This document shows, piece after piece, positions 54,989 through 64,000 of a DNA stretch of 64,000 nt. Position 1 is the stretch's first letter. Each line of letters begins with the position of its first letter. A program made the translations under genes and the position numbers. This DNA comes from Epiperipatus broadwayi (Eukaryota > Onychophora > Udeonychophora > Euonychophora > Peripatidae): NCBI GenBank assembly GCA_028023455.1, contig JAQFVV010006208.1, forward strand, positions 6,682,963 through 6,746,962, read 5' to 3'. A model generated the notes under the pieces. It was not told the origin of the DNA. It saw only the letters and a program-made list of their open reading frames with translations, and did not search any database.

Positions 54989-55282
54989 CTGCACCTAATG
55001 CTCCCCAGAATGTAAAATTAGTTGAATCAACACCAGAATCAATTACGATTAAGTGGGAAATTCCTACTAATGCTGATCATAAAGAAATTCTCGGGTATAC
55101 AATCGACAAGAGAGTAGTTGGTCGCCAAGCCTGGCAAAAGGTGATTACAACACAAGAAACATGCTTCACAGTGCCTAATCTAGTGGAAAATAATGATTAC
55201 GAACTCAGAGTTTGTGCTGTGAATCAGTATGGAGTTGGAGAAGGGGCTGAAATAGGACCTATAAAAGCAGCATATTCTATTG
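54989..55282 (+). CDS. Fn3 domain exon (A-type), third super-repeat
   Basis: Exon of 294 nt (98 codons), frame from 54991, acceptor gtag, donor gtacat, phase 1. It encodes a complete Fn3 domain: APNAPQNVKLVESTPESITI, KWEIPTNADHKEILGYTIDK with the core Trp, RVVGRQAWQKVITTQETC, NLVENNDYELRVCAVNQYG and EGAEIGPIKAAYSIG. It is the third A-type module; it departs from the others in having ADH in place of DGG in the B-C loop and carries two extra Cys residues. Confidence 0.93.
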
Positions 55283-55989
55283 GTACATTAATATTTTATA
55301 TATTTTTCTACTTTATGAATTTATAAATATTTTTATATATTAAATTTAAGCGTAAACAGATAATATATAATAACGTGAAAGCTAAACACCTTCAAACAGA
55401 TACGCTTTAAAAATGCTTACGTGACAGCCAATCAGATGGAATAATGGCATCACATGGGACTCTAAATTCTAAAACACAAGCCAGAACTATTTTTATATTT
55501 AGTTTTTTAACTTTATCAAATACTTCTATTATTTCTAGTGTAAAAAAATTCTTAATTTTATAAGGAATGATTATGGCCTGCATGTTTTGATCCCAATGAT
55601 AGAATGACAGATTATGTAGCTCAAAATCGATGGAATATAGCCCATCTCTGTTATATCTGACCTCAGACTTCTTATAAACTCCTGAAAAATAAACCATTTG
55701 GTTATTTTTATTTAAAGGATCATGCAATGTTTCATTTTTTTATCACATTAAATTTTTCTATTTTAATTTTAAAAAATAATCAAATCTTACATATATAATA
55801 AAATTAAAATTATTTCTATGAAAGAAACTTCTTCATTGATTAAACTCATATTTGTTCTAATTTTAATTTTGTTTAGTTATATTTAAGGAGACATTGTTGC
55901 ATGCACACACATATATATATATATATATGTGCCTATATTAAATTGCTAAGCCTACTAATATATGGGATCACTGAATTTAGTTCAGGCCC

Positions 55990-56240
55990 ATATAGTTTCT
56001 TTAGTTAGAGAGCTGAATTTGAAGACATGTAGGCGTCTGAAGATTTAAATCTTTTTCTTAATATTTAAGAATTAGATAAATGCTTGGCTTGGGTTAGTAT
56101 TTTGAATCTAATGTCCTAGCTTCTCACTGAACTGATCTGGGATGGGGACAATCATAGATAAAGGCTTCAGGTACTTTCTCTTGTAATATTTATCATAAAA
56201 AAATAAATGGGCTTATTTAGAACTACTAGCAGGATCTTTA
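55990..56240. repeat. family D element, decayed
   Basis: tagttagagagctgaatttg, gacatgtaggcgtctgaaga and cttctcactgaactgatctgg parallel the family D copy at 15.2-15.4 kb. The ribozyme stem II and GAAA are deleted. Confidence 0.5.
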
Positions 56241-57381
56241 TATACATATGTTACAAATACTTTGATTAGGCAGGGAAATTGCTATTAAAGAGTTTGGAGT
56301 ATATACACTTAAAACGATGACATATATGAATTATATTCTAGTTAGGCATCTGAATATAAGAGGTCTATATTAAGTAAATATTTATAAGTGCATATTGTTA
56401 TATAGATCACAGATTAATATACTTTAAGGTCAAAATAATAGTTGTATTAAACTTGTTTAAGTTTTTATGTTACACACAGACATATTTACGTCAATAAAAT
56501 AAAATGTCTGTTATGTAATAAATATTGTAATAAAAAAATAATAATGACTATAAAGGTAATATTATATTATAAAAAGTATTATATCTACAGACCTTCTTTA
56601 ACTATCATTTCAATTCAAATATAACAGAAGTAAATGTCATCAAGTCCCCATGATTCCTGAATTATAACATTAGCAGATTGTTTATTAATTATAGATATTT
56701 TATTTCTATTTATGAAAATTGCCTCCTTAATTTTTCTTTCATTATAGTTTCTCTCCTCATGTAGAAGCTTAACATATTCAATATTACAATAAAAGTTTCT
56801 TTTGATGATATTGACTGGATTGTTTCTAATCATAGACAAGTGGTCATCTGTAACACAGTATGATTCTAAACTCAAAAAACATTATAAATATGGTTTTTCT
56901 AGTCAGGAAAATGCAAAATAGTACCATGAACACCAACAGCACAATTTATATACTGTTTCGGTCATTTAGTCAATGCATTTAATTGAGAAAGTTTTTAGTA
57001 GGGTCTGATAATAGCTGTTTGTCAATAGAACTGTGATCATGTTATATATGGTTTTTATATAATACTAGTAATGTTTTTGGTAAATTTAAGATATTTAAAG
57101 TAAAATCTGTTGATAATTAAAAGTTTATAAGGAACTTCATAAAATAGGCAACAAGATATGGCATAGGTTTAATGGTAGTATTTTTCAAATGAGCTGATTA
57201 AAAGCAACAACCATTTTAACTTTTTGTCTTATAGATTAACAGTGCATTACTAATTGTGCTAATCTTGGCATTTTAAAAGATAATCTATAGAGAGTTTTGC
57301 CTGTTTTAAAAATTAGTTTTCATATAATACTAAATCATCCATTCACTTTACTACTGTTACACAATGCTTTATTTACCACTC

Positions 57382-57424
57382 TCTTTTACAGTTTCAATTG
57401 CCCCAGCAATCTTCTTCAGATCTT
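57382..57424 (-). ncRNA. hammerhead ribozyme (family F)
   Basis: Minus strand: CTGAAGA (57413-57419), stem II GATTGC/GCAATT around TGGG, GAAA (57392-57395), CUGUA with GUA at 57387-57389. Stem I is weakly paired. Confidence 0.68.
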
Positions 57425-57558
57425 TATATATTACCACCCTCTTTTACAGTTTACAGTTTTGATTGCTCTAGCAATCTTCTTCAGAACTTAATATCTCCTA
57501 ACTTCAACTACTAAATTTAGCAGTTTAGAATTTAGCAGTTGAAGTTAGAAGATATAAA

Positions 57559-57605
57559 TTTCTGAAGAAGATTTCTGCAGCAATCGAAACTATATACTGT
57601 AAAAG
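57559..57605 (+). ncRNA. hammerhead ribozyme (family F), disturbed 3' side
   Basis: CTGAAGA (57562-57568), stem II partly paired (GATTTC...GCAATC), GAAA (57585-57588), followed by a 5-bp insertion before ctgta. Probably weak or inactive. Confidence 0.45.
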
Positions 57606-58607
57606 AGGGTGGTAAATAAAGCATTGTGTAATAGTAGTAAAGTGCATGGGTGATTTAGTATTACAATTGAAGTTAGGTGATATAAAAGTTCTGGACAAGA
57701 TTGCTGGGGCAATTGAAACTGTAAAAGAGGGTGGTAAATAAAGCATTGTGTAACAGTAGTAAAGTGCATGGTTGATTTAGTATTATATGATATACATTTG
57801 GCAATGCAATAAGAAAGGTTAGTTATTATATTTCTTGAAAAAGATTAGTTTTCTGATAGAAAACAAATTTTCAGAAACTTTTGATTGGATAGTTATAAAC
57901 TTGAGAATGTGAATACCTTTAAGTATCTGATAGTTATTTAGGTAAAAAGATGGAACTGAAAAATTGGGAAGCTCATAGACTTTAATAGATTGCTTCGCCA
58001 TTTAACAAGATAAAAGGAAATTTTGTCATAGTAATATACTTTCTTCTGCTTTTATCGTATGAATGTGAGATGTATTTTGTATTGACGTACTGTAAAAACA
58101 TTAGAAAAAAAGATCCTCATGAAAAGTTCTCTCTAATATTCTGAAAATATGATTGTAAGATCATTCAGTATTTTTTTTTATGTTGCTGTATGTGACGATA
58201 TTTAATCTATTATTGTTAGGTACATTTTCATTGGACCAAAATGTGGAGTTGATGAGAAATAAAAGTATTTTATGGAGAATTTGGAAATAGTTTTGGATGG
58301 GAGAGCTAGAGTCTGCTTCCCTTATAAAGATTATGTCCAAGTCACATTAAAAAGATGCCATACTGATCATCTTCGTTGGAATGATATATTAAAAGCAAAA
58401 CACAATGTGAACAATCATTAAGCAAGACGTCAACATCTTTCAGAAAGTCAAGTTTGCTGCAGAAAAAAATAAAAAGGTAGAAACACAAAGTGTTACATAA
58501 ATAAAGGACCAATGTGGAATATACATGAGCATATCTGTAATTCAGACTTTTATTTAGGCATTGAAAAATGTATTTTAAATGGGCAGTTGTTGCCAACGGC
58601 AACATCA

Positions 58608-58675
58608 TATCATTTAAACCACTAAACATCACATGATCACCATCTATATGGAGAGTTTTTGCCTGTTAATATCAT
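58608..58675. repeat. family A remnant
   Basis: ccactaaacatcacatgatc joined to tatggagagtttttgcctgt: only the outermost sequences of the element remain. It lies between two copies of atatcatatcattta, a possible target duplication. Confidence 0.6.
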
Positions 58676-58999
58676 ATCATTTACTGTTTTTTTTTTTTAA
58701 ATCTTCTCATTATTATTCGTGGGATCTAGTGGGGAGTGGAGGTGGGGGCTGGAGACAAATAAATGTTTAGTAATTTTAATTTTGACTTTTCTACCACATA
58801 TTTTATATGCATATTCACTAATTTAAGAGAGATTACAGGATTTTATTGTATGAACTATTTGATGAATATAAAAAATTTAATGGCTTTTTATAAATTCCTT
58901 CTTTATTTTAAATTCAGTTAAAAATATATATTAGTAAATAATTGCAGTATTCACTAACAAAATTTCCATACTGACCCCATTTTTATTTTTAAAACTGTT

Positions 59000-59530
59000 A
59001 GTCCACTAAACATCACATGATCACCATCTCTTATACTAGCACATAATAGTTATTAAACAAGGCAAAACTCTCTCTATACAGTAGTGCCATCCTGTGCCAA
59101 ACAGAATAATTAATGGATGCCAGAAGGCTTGTGCATAAAATCCCTATCTAGTGCTTGCTGATCCAATATCCCCAGACTACACCAAAATGTATGGGTGCTG
59201 AACTGAGTTCAGACCCATATGACTATATAAGCTATTGAGCTTAGATTGAAAATATTATTGTTTTCAATTTCATTCTCATAGTTTTGTAGTTAAGTAGAGA
59301 TAAAAGGTGGCTGCTGGAGGGTTGCATTAGATCCTAAGATCTAGGTGCAATGCTTTTAGATCCAAGGCTCCTCACTGACGAAGGCCACAAGCCAGAAACT
59401 AGTCTGGGGATATTGGATGAGTAGGCACTAGATAGGGATTTTATGCACAAGCCTTCTGGCATCCATTGATTACTCTGTTTGGTACAGGATGGCACTACTG
59501 TATAGAGAGAGTTTTGCCTTATTTAAAACT
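59000..59530. mobile_element. family A element, most complete long form
   Basis: Both ends present: left ccactaaacatcacatgatc then caaggcaaaactctctctat; right ctgtatagagagagttttgc. Left arm to atatccccagacta, where it jumps to caccaaaatgtatgggtgct, the inner block (ttttcaatttcattctcata, aggtggctgctggagggttg), the plus-strand hammerhead, and the right arm. The left arm stops 5 nt past the position of the cleavage site. This is the best reference for the family's full structure. Confidence 0.78.
59369..59410 (+). ncRNA. hammerhead ribozyme (family A), intact
   Basis: TCCTCA (59369-59374) with TGGGGA (59405-59410), CTGACGA (59375-59381), stem II GGC/GCC around CACAA, GAAA (59395-59398), GUC (59402-59404). 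Confidence 0.83.
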
Positions 59531-59739
59531 GTTAGTGTTTGTTTAAGTTCTCTGACTAAGGGTGAGTTGAGGTATCTAAATAGTAGAATACTATAATTGA
59601 GTAATAACATTTTGATCATCCATGATTGGCAATGCTTGTCAACTCTTGTTTGTAAAACAACACAATAGTATCTTGAAATTTGATCACATTTATACATTAA
59701 AAAATATATTGTTTAGACCATATAATATTAAATTTCCAT

Positions 59740-60085
59740 GCATTTTTACCACCCTTTTTTTACAGTTTACAGTTTTGATTGCCCCCCACAATCTTGTTCA
59801 GAACTACAACATAATACAAATATATGAATATAAATATACATGAATATATAATTTACATTCTATATTTATAAGATATTATAAGATGTATATATAAAATGTA
59901 AATTGTATGTTCATGTATATTTATATTCATATGTTTGTATTATGTTTTAGTTCTGAAGAAGATTGCTGGGGCAATCAAAATGGTAAAGTGTAAAAAAGGG
60001 TGGTAAATAAAGCATTGTGTAACAGTAGTAAAGTGCATGAACAATATTCTATGGTATACATTTGGCAATGCAATAAGAAAGAGTA
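59740..60085. mobile_element. family F foldback, both ribozymes damaged
   Basis: Minus relic at 59760-59808 (CTGAACA, AAAA for GAAA) and plus relic at 59951 (CTGAAGA with intact stem II, AAAA for GAAA). They flank a palindrome of aatacaaatatatgaatata. The right arm continues ggtggtaaataaagcattg to ttggcaatgcaataagaaa. Confidence 0.65.
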
Positions 60086-60460
60086 ATTATTATATTGTTT
60101 AGAATTTATTTTTCAGGAAAAATGTGTTTACATTATGAAAAAAAATAGTGATGTGATTAAAAATAAGCCTTTCTACTAAAGTTAAATATCACATTTTACT
60201 GTTAGCAACCAAGAATAATAGTGTATTTTGATGATTATTAAAAATATCTCAATAAAAATTGTATCGGTAAGCATTATGTAAAAAAAAAAGATATTTAACG
60301 GGAAAGATTCAAATTAAAAGAATTCTTTTGTCAAAAACAATTTGGACAAAATCTAATAGAAACGTAAATAAATTTATTAACACATTAGTAATCATTTTAT
60401 AATTTAACTTGTAAATTTATTTTATAAGTAAAAAAATAATTTTTATATATTTTTTTATAG

Positions 60461-60763
60461 TTACTCCGGGGCCTACATCAGCACCAATTGTAAGCGATGT
60501 TACTCATGATTCTGCTACTATAAAATGGCAGCCGTCTGATAATGATGGCGGTAGCCCCATTACTGGATATATTGTTGAAAAACATAGTGGAACAAGCCCT
60601 CAATGGATTAGAGTCACCAAAGAACAAATAAATACGTCTTCCTTTAAAATAACTGATTTGGTTGAGGATGAAGAATACCAGTTTAGAGTTATTCCCAAAA
60701 ACAAAGCAGGAGAAGGTTTACCTAGTGAAGCATCCTTGACTATAATCACACACGATGAAGAAA
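60461..60763 (+). CDS. Fn3 domain exon (B-type), third super-repeat
   Basis: Exon of 303 nt (101 codons), frame from 60463, acceptor atag, donor gtaaga, phase 1. It encodes a complete Fn3 domain: TPGPTSAPIVSDVTHDSATI, KWQPSDNDGGSPITGYIVEK with the core Trp, HSGTSPQWIRVTKEQINTSS, LVEDEEYQFRVIPKNKAGEG and LPSEASLTIITHDEE. Closest to the B exon at 11.1 kb. The last base is A, not G as in all other exons here, so the next exon must complete a different codon. By the pattern a linker exon should follow; none was found before the window ends. Confidence 0.93.
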
Positions 60764-61474
60764 GTAAGAATGACTTGTGAAATCTTTACATCGTGTAACT
60801 TTAAATCTGTTTACATAAAATTTATGTTTATATATATTTAACAATTGTGTTCTGTATTAATGCTATGCTTTAACTTAAAAATTAATTATTAATAAATAAA
60901 TATAATAATATTAAGTGCACTAAAAGTATTTGTAATGAATGTGAAATGTATCTAGCGCTTTCTATTACATTTAAACTTTAGACTATCTTAAACAAGCTCA
61001 TTGCTACATAATAAAAAATATGCAGATTGATCTCATATCTATATGTGTGTGCGTGTATAAAGATGGGAAATGGTTACTTTTTTCTAAAGCTTTTAATGCA
61101 CAAACAGTTTAAACTTTGTGGCTAATTGTTCTAAAGTGTAAAATATAAAATGCGCTAACACGCACGAGCACACAAAGCTGAAGACAAATAAAGAAATATC
61201 TTTTTATTTTATTTTTAATTATGTGTTTAAGCACTTTCGAGGATCAGAGCCCTCATATTCATAGCCATCTTGTAAATAGATACTGTATCCTCATCTGTAT
61301 TTACATGTGTTTCAAATTTGAATTTCAATCCTATCAGGATAATTTGTACGATTGGCCATCTGTTTAAAAACTGAGATAAGCCAATGTAAGAATGTGGTAT
61401 CATGATATGGACAGCATTAGGAAAAGAGTAGTAATTTGAAATGGTATATTTATTAATAATACATATATATATAA

Positions 61475-61860
61475 AACATTTTGCGGGTTCATCCGCATAA
61501 GATTTTTATTTTAAAAATTCCAATGTTTCGACTTGATCACACAAGCCCTCAACTGGGAAATGAAAACTATATAATTGTAGAGTTTCTGTAAACCGTGTTA
61601 ATAAAAATAGTTGTGGAGGCACTGGAAATTCCACAATTAAAAAATAGATGTATAAAATAGAAAAAATAATAAAAATTCAGGGAAATTTGTTTTTTAACAA
61701 TTATTTTTATTAACACTGTTTATAGTGCCTCTACAATTATATAGTTTTCATTTCTCAGTTGAGAACTTGTGTGATCAAGTTGAAATGTTGGAATTTTTAA
61801 ATTAAAATCTTACACGGGGAAACCCACAAAACATGGTGAAGACATTCGTATGAACATATA
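61475..61860. mobile_element. foldback element family I with hammerhead-like cores
   Basis: Arms taagatttttattttaaaa and ttttaaattaaaatctta enclose two inverted copies of a hairpin. The minus copy has GGCUUG/CAAGUC and the plus copy AACUUG/CAAGUU around UGUGAU, each followed by GAAA and a ttggaattttt block. The pairing covaries between copies. The preceding core reads UUGAGGG and UUGAGAA, not CUGANGA. Confidence 0.6.
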
Positions 61861-62154
61861 TATATGGAGAAAGAGATAGGCAGACAGAAATTAAACTAAT
61901 GTTCAATTTTTGAATTCAAATCAGTGGCTATAGACATTAGAAAAAAATATGATTAAGTCTTCAAAGATGATTTTTAAACAAATTATGTCTCTTTAAAAGG
62001 TTCAAGCCCTATATATTCCTAAATATCATATTTTACAGTTTGAATTCGTTGATGTAAATCACAATATATTTTTAGCAAACATGTATTCACAGCACTCATC
62101 TTTTAATAAATGCTCAAATGATTATTATTCATTTTTATTAATATATAATATTCA

Positions 62155-62310
62155 ATTAACGTTAACGTTCTGAAGAAGATTGCTGGTGCAATCGAAACTG
62201 TAAACTGCAGGAAAGGGTGGATAATAAAGCATTGTAAAAGTAATAAAGTGTTTGGTCAATTGAATATTATATGATATACATTTGGCAATGCAATAGGAAA
62301 CAGTAGTTAT
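62155..62310 (+). mobile_element. family F half-element
   Basis: Single arm: hammerhead, then ggtggataataaagcattg, gtaataaagtgtttgg and atttggcaatgcaatagga. The inverted partner is absent, so the element can exist as a single arm. Confidence 0.7.
62166..62206 (+). ncRNA. hammerhead ribozyme (family F), best copy
   Basis: Stem I GTT (62167-62169) with AAC (62203-62205), CTGAAGA (62170-62176), a perfect 6-bp stem II GATTGC/GCAATC around TGGT, GAAA (62194-62197), CUGUA with GUA at 62200-62202. Confidence 0.78.
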
Positions 62311-63129
62311 TATACATTTTTATTAAGTTAGAAATTATTAGATATTGGCTTCCAATTTAATAAAGTTCAAATATGTTTTGGAATATTCTTTTTATAGATG
62401 TACAAAACTATCCATTTTTTAGCTAACCATCTCTTTCTAATTTTGCACCATGATTTTGTAATATTAAAAATTAAATTAATGCAATTACATTGATTTAGGA
62501 GACATTAACATTTTTTTAAATATCTACGATTATAATGTTTAAAATATAGGACTGATGTAAGACTAGAATGAAATAAAGATTATCGTGCATTATAGAGTAT
62601 TATATATTTGAATTTTGTTAAATTTAAATTCTATATCTAATATTACTGAATTAATTAATAAAAATAATTACTAATCATTTACGTATTTTTGAAATAAATT
62701 GTATAGAGAGTTTTGTCTCGTGTAAAAAAATAATATATTGCTTTTCCAAATGTTCTTCTTGTAGATGATAATGATTAAGAAACGATTTTAAAATTTAATT
62801 CCTTAGAGAAATAACATTCTATTTGTTTATTCTGTTATATTTGCAAATTTACTGTTGAGCATTATACTTGTTCAAACAAATGAATTAAGACATCAGGGAG
62901 AAACCAAATGATTTCCAAGGTGCTTTTCTGCTAAACCAATATTAAATCTATAGTTAAAACTTTGGAAGTCTATAATGTTCATAAATGGAGAAAAGCTATA
63001 GAACTAAATCAATAAAAAAATCTGCAAAAACAGTAGTAAATTTAATAGAAATCTTAATAGTGCTTTTAAAGTAAAAGTAAGAGAGGGTTTCAACTAAGCA
63101 GCATGTGAAATTTTGTTAACTGATTTGGA

Positions 63130-63500
63130 TGATAAAGGCTCAAAAAAAAAAAAACTAATAAGAACAAAAAAACACAAGACATAAGATGGGCTAAAAACAA
63201 ATTGTTCACAAAACAAAACTAACAAAAACATACAAGCATAAGATGGACTAAAAACAAATTGCTCAAAGAAACAAAACTAACAAAAACACCCAAGGCGTAA
63301 GATGGACTAAAAACAAATTGTTCAAAAATCAAAACTAACACAAATAAAAACTTACAAGACATAACATGGACTAAAACCAAATTTCTCATAGAACAAAATT
63401 AACAAAAACACACGACATATTATGGTCTAAAAGTAAATTGCTCAAAAAAACAAAACTAACAAAAATACACAATACATAAGATGGACTAAAAACAAATTAT
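63130..63500 (+). repeat. A-rich tandem repeat, about 60-bp unit
   Basis: Six imperfect units with aagatgg(a/g)ctaaaaacaaatt starting near 63183, 63240, 63300, 63365, 63420 and 63478, each followed by caaaactaacaaaaacac. Spacing varies from 55 to 65 bp. No coding or structural signal. Confidence 0.85.
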
Positions 63501-63961
63501 CAGTAAATATAATATTGTGAAAAGAAATATTAACAACATGATATTAATGATGAAACATTCTTCGGGAAATAATCATAAAGTTTTATTTTTAGTATTAAGC
63601 ACAATTCTTAATTAATAATAAAATAAGTTGCTATACTCTGCACTACCTAAAATTTAAATCTCAATATGATGAACTGTCGTAGTTACTGTTAGAAAGGAAA
63701 TATAAGTCTAATAAGAAAATGTTTAGGTTTCCGATAATAATATTTAATTTAAAAATACATCAGACTGATATAGTTTTGATGAATTTTGACAATTAGATGG
63801 TTGTTCAGAAAAAAAATATCACTAAAGGTCAAACTTCAAAGGTCTTTGAAATTTTAAAAAGGCATATATACTTGTCTGACTGAGGAAACAAATGAGATGA
63901 TAATTTATGCTCTACTATCTAGGAAGTGTGAAGAATTAGAAAGACTAAGTAAGTTATAGTG

Positions 63962-64000
63962 TTTTCCTGAAGGTTTGTGATTATGGTGTTCTAGTTGTAT
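63962..64000 (-). mobile_element. start of a family C element running off the window
   Basis: cctgaaggtttgtgattatg and gtgttctagttgtat match the outer end of the minus family C copy at 46.64 kb (tgaaggtttgtgatggtgat, gttttagttgtat). Confidence 0.6.

Larger units (their letters stand above)
57340..57790. mobile_element. family F foldback cluster with several hammerheads
   Basis: Left side carries two minus-strand ribozyme copies in tandem (57382-57424 intact; 57450-57488 with AAAA for GAAA). The right side has two plus copies (57559-57605 with GAAA; 57680-57720 with CTGGACA). Arms share ctaaatcatccattcacttt or its complement, and cattgtgtaacagtagtaaa. Ribozymes occur both as direct and inverted repeats. 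Confidence 0.72.
55283..60460 (+). other. intron between Fn3(A) and Fn3(B), third super-repeat
   Basis: Donor gtacat, acceptor atag ending at 60460. Contains a family D relic (55.99-56.24), a repeat piece at 56.62-56.87 related to 2.35-2.82 kb, family F elements (57.30-57.80 and 59.74-60.08) and family A (58.61-58.68 remnant; 59.00-59.53). I see nothing identifiable in 55.3-55.95, 56.9-57.25, 57.8-58.6 or 60.1-60.46 kb. Confidence 0.78.
60764..64000 (+). other. intron after the last visible Fn3 exon
   Basis: Donor gtaaga; no acceptor with a following domain was found. Contains a foldback with ribozyme-like cores (61.48-61.86), a family F half-element (62.16-62.31), a stray family A end at 62.70 (tatagagagttttgtc), the A-rich tandem repeat (63.13-63.50), and the first bases of another family C element (63.96-64.0). 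I see nothing else in 60.8-61.45 or 62.35-63.1 kb. Confidence 0.75.

Noticed and set aside
57819-58001. Other short frames across the introns
   Set aside because: About fifty frames of 60-120 residues are chance or antisense frames in AT-rich DNA or lie in repeats; none shows domain motifs.
2902-60763. Vertebrate titin
   Set aside because: The regular Fn3-Fn3-Ig pattern fits invertebrate twitchin/projectin better than titin's 7- and 11-module A-band super-repeats, and no other vertebrate signs are present; but a definite gene name is not justified.
60764-64000. Expected third linker exon and Ig exon
   Set aside because: No open phase-1 segment with acceptor and donor and the right composition was found; probably beyond the window.

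Overview
The window is AT-rich eukaryotic DNA, probably from an invertebrate animal and most likely an arthropod, though the species cannot be named from sequence alone. It lies inside one large plus-strand muscle gene of the titin/twitchin/projectin family. Ten short exons are visible. Each encodes one protein module, and every intron splits a codon after its first base. The module order is Fn3(A, 98 codons), Fn3(B, 101), acidic linker (48), Ig (92), Fn3(A, 98), Fn3(B, 101), linker (39), Ig (91), Fn3(A, 98), Fn3(B, 101). This is a regular Fn3-Fn3-linker-Ig super-repeat. No first exon, last exon or promoter is present, so both ends of the window are intronic.

About 95% of the window is intron, heavily loaded with mobile DNA. 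Recognisable autonomous elements are: two head-to-head copies of a Penelope-like element (PLE; reverse transcriptase plus GIY-YIG nuclease) at 27.9-30.4 kb; 3' ends of an RTE/jockey-like LINE at 25.5, 40.9 and 52.8 kb and an endonuclease piece at 36.4 kb; and decayed minus-strand Gypsy-like LTR elements at about 4-6.9 kb and 42.2-44.8 kb. There is also a young tRNA-derived SINE at 32.4 kb, a 58-bp minisatellite with higher-order structure at 8.8-9.5 kb, and a roughly 60-bp A-rich tandem repeat at 63.1-63.5 kb.

The outstanding content is dozens of short palindromic (foldback) non-autonomous elements that carry hammerhead ribozymes (HHRs) on one or both strands. At least five sequence families keep the catalytic core CUGANGA / stem II / GAAA, a very short and often palindromic stem III, an NUH cleavage triplet, and a stem I that can be paired by eye. 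One family (C) joins a tRNA-like head to the ribozyme. One locus (50.1-50.5 kb) has two direct-repeat ribozymes whose predicted cleavage sites are 253 nt apart, as in a retrozyme. In several foldbacks the junction of the two arms falls at or within a few bases of the predicted cleavage site. The PLE itself ends in a hammerhead-shaped hairpin in which the core C3-G8 pair appears replaced by U3-A8. Together this looks like a PLE-centred system of ribozyme-carrying mobile RNAs that has expanded the introns of this gene. All ribozyme and splice calls are by inspection only and have not been tested by covariance models, transcripts or cleavage assays.
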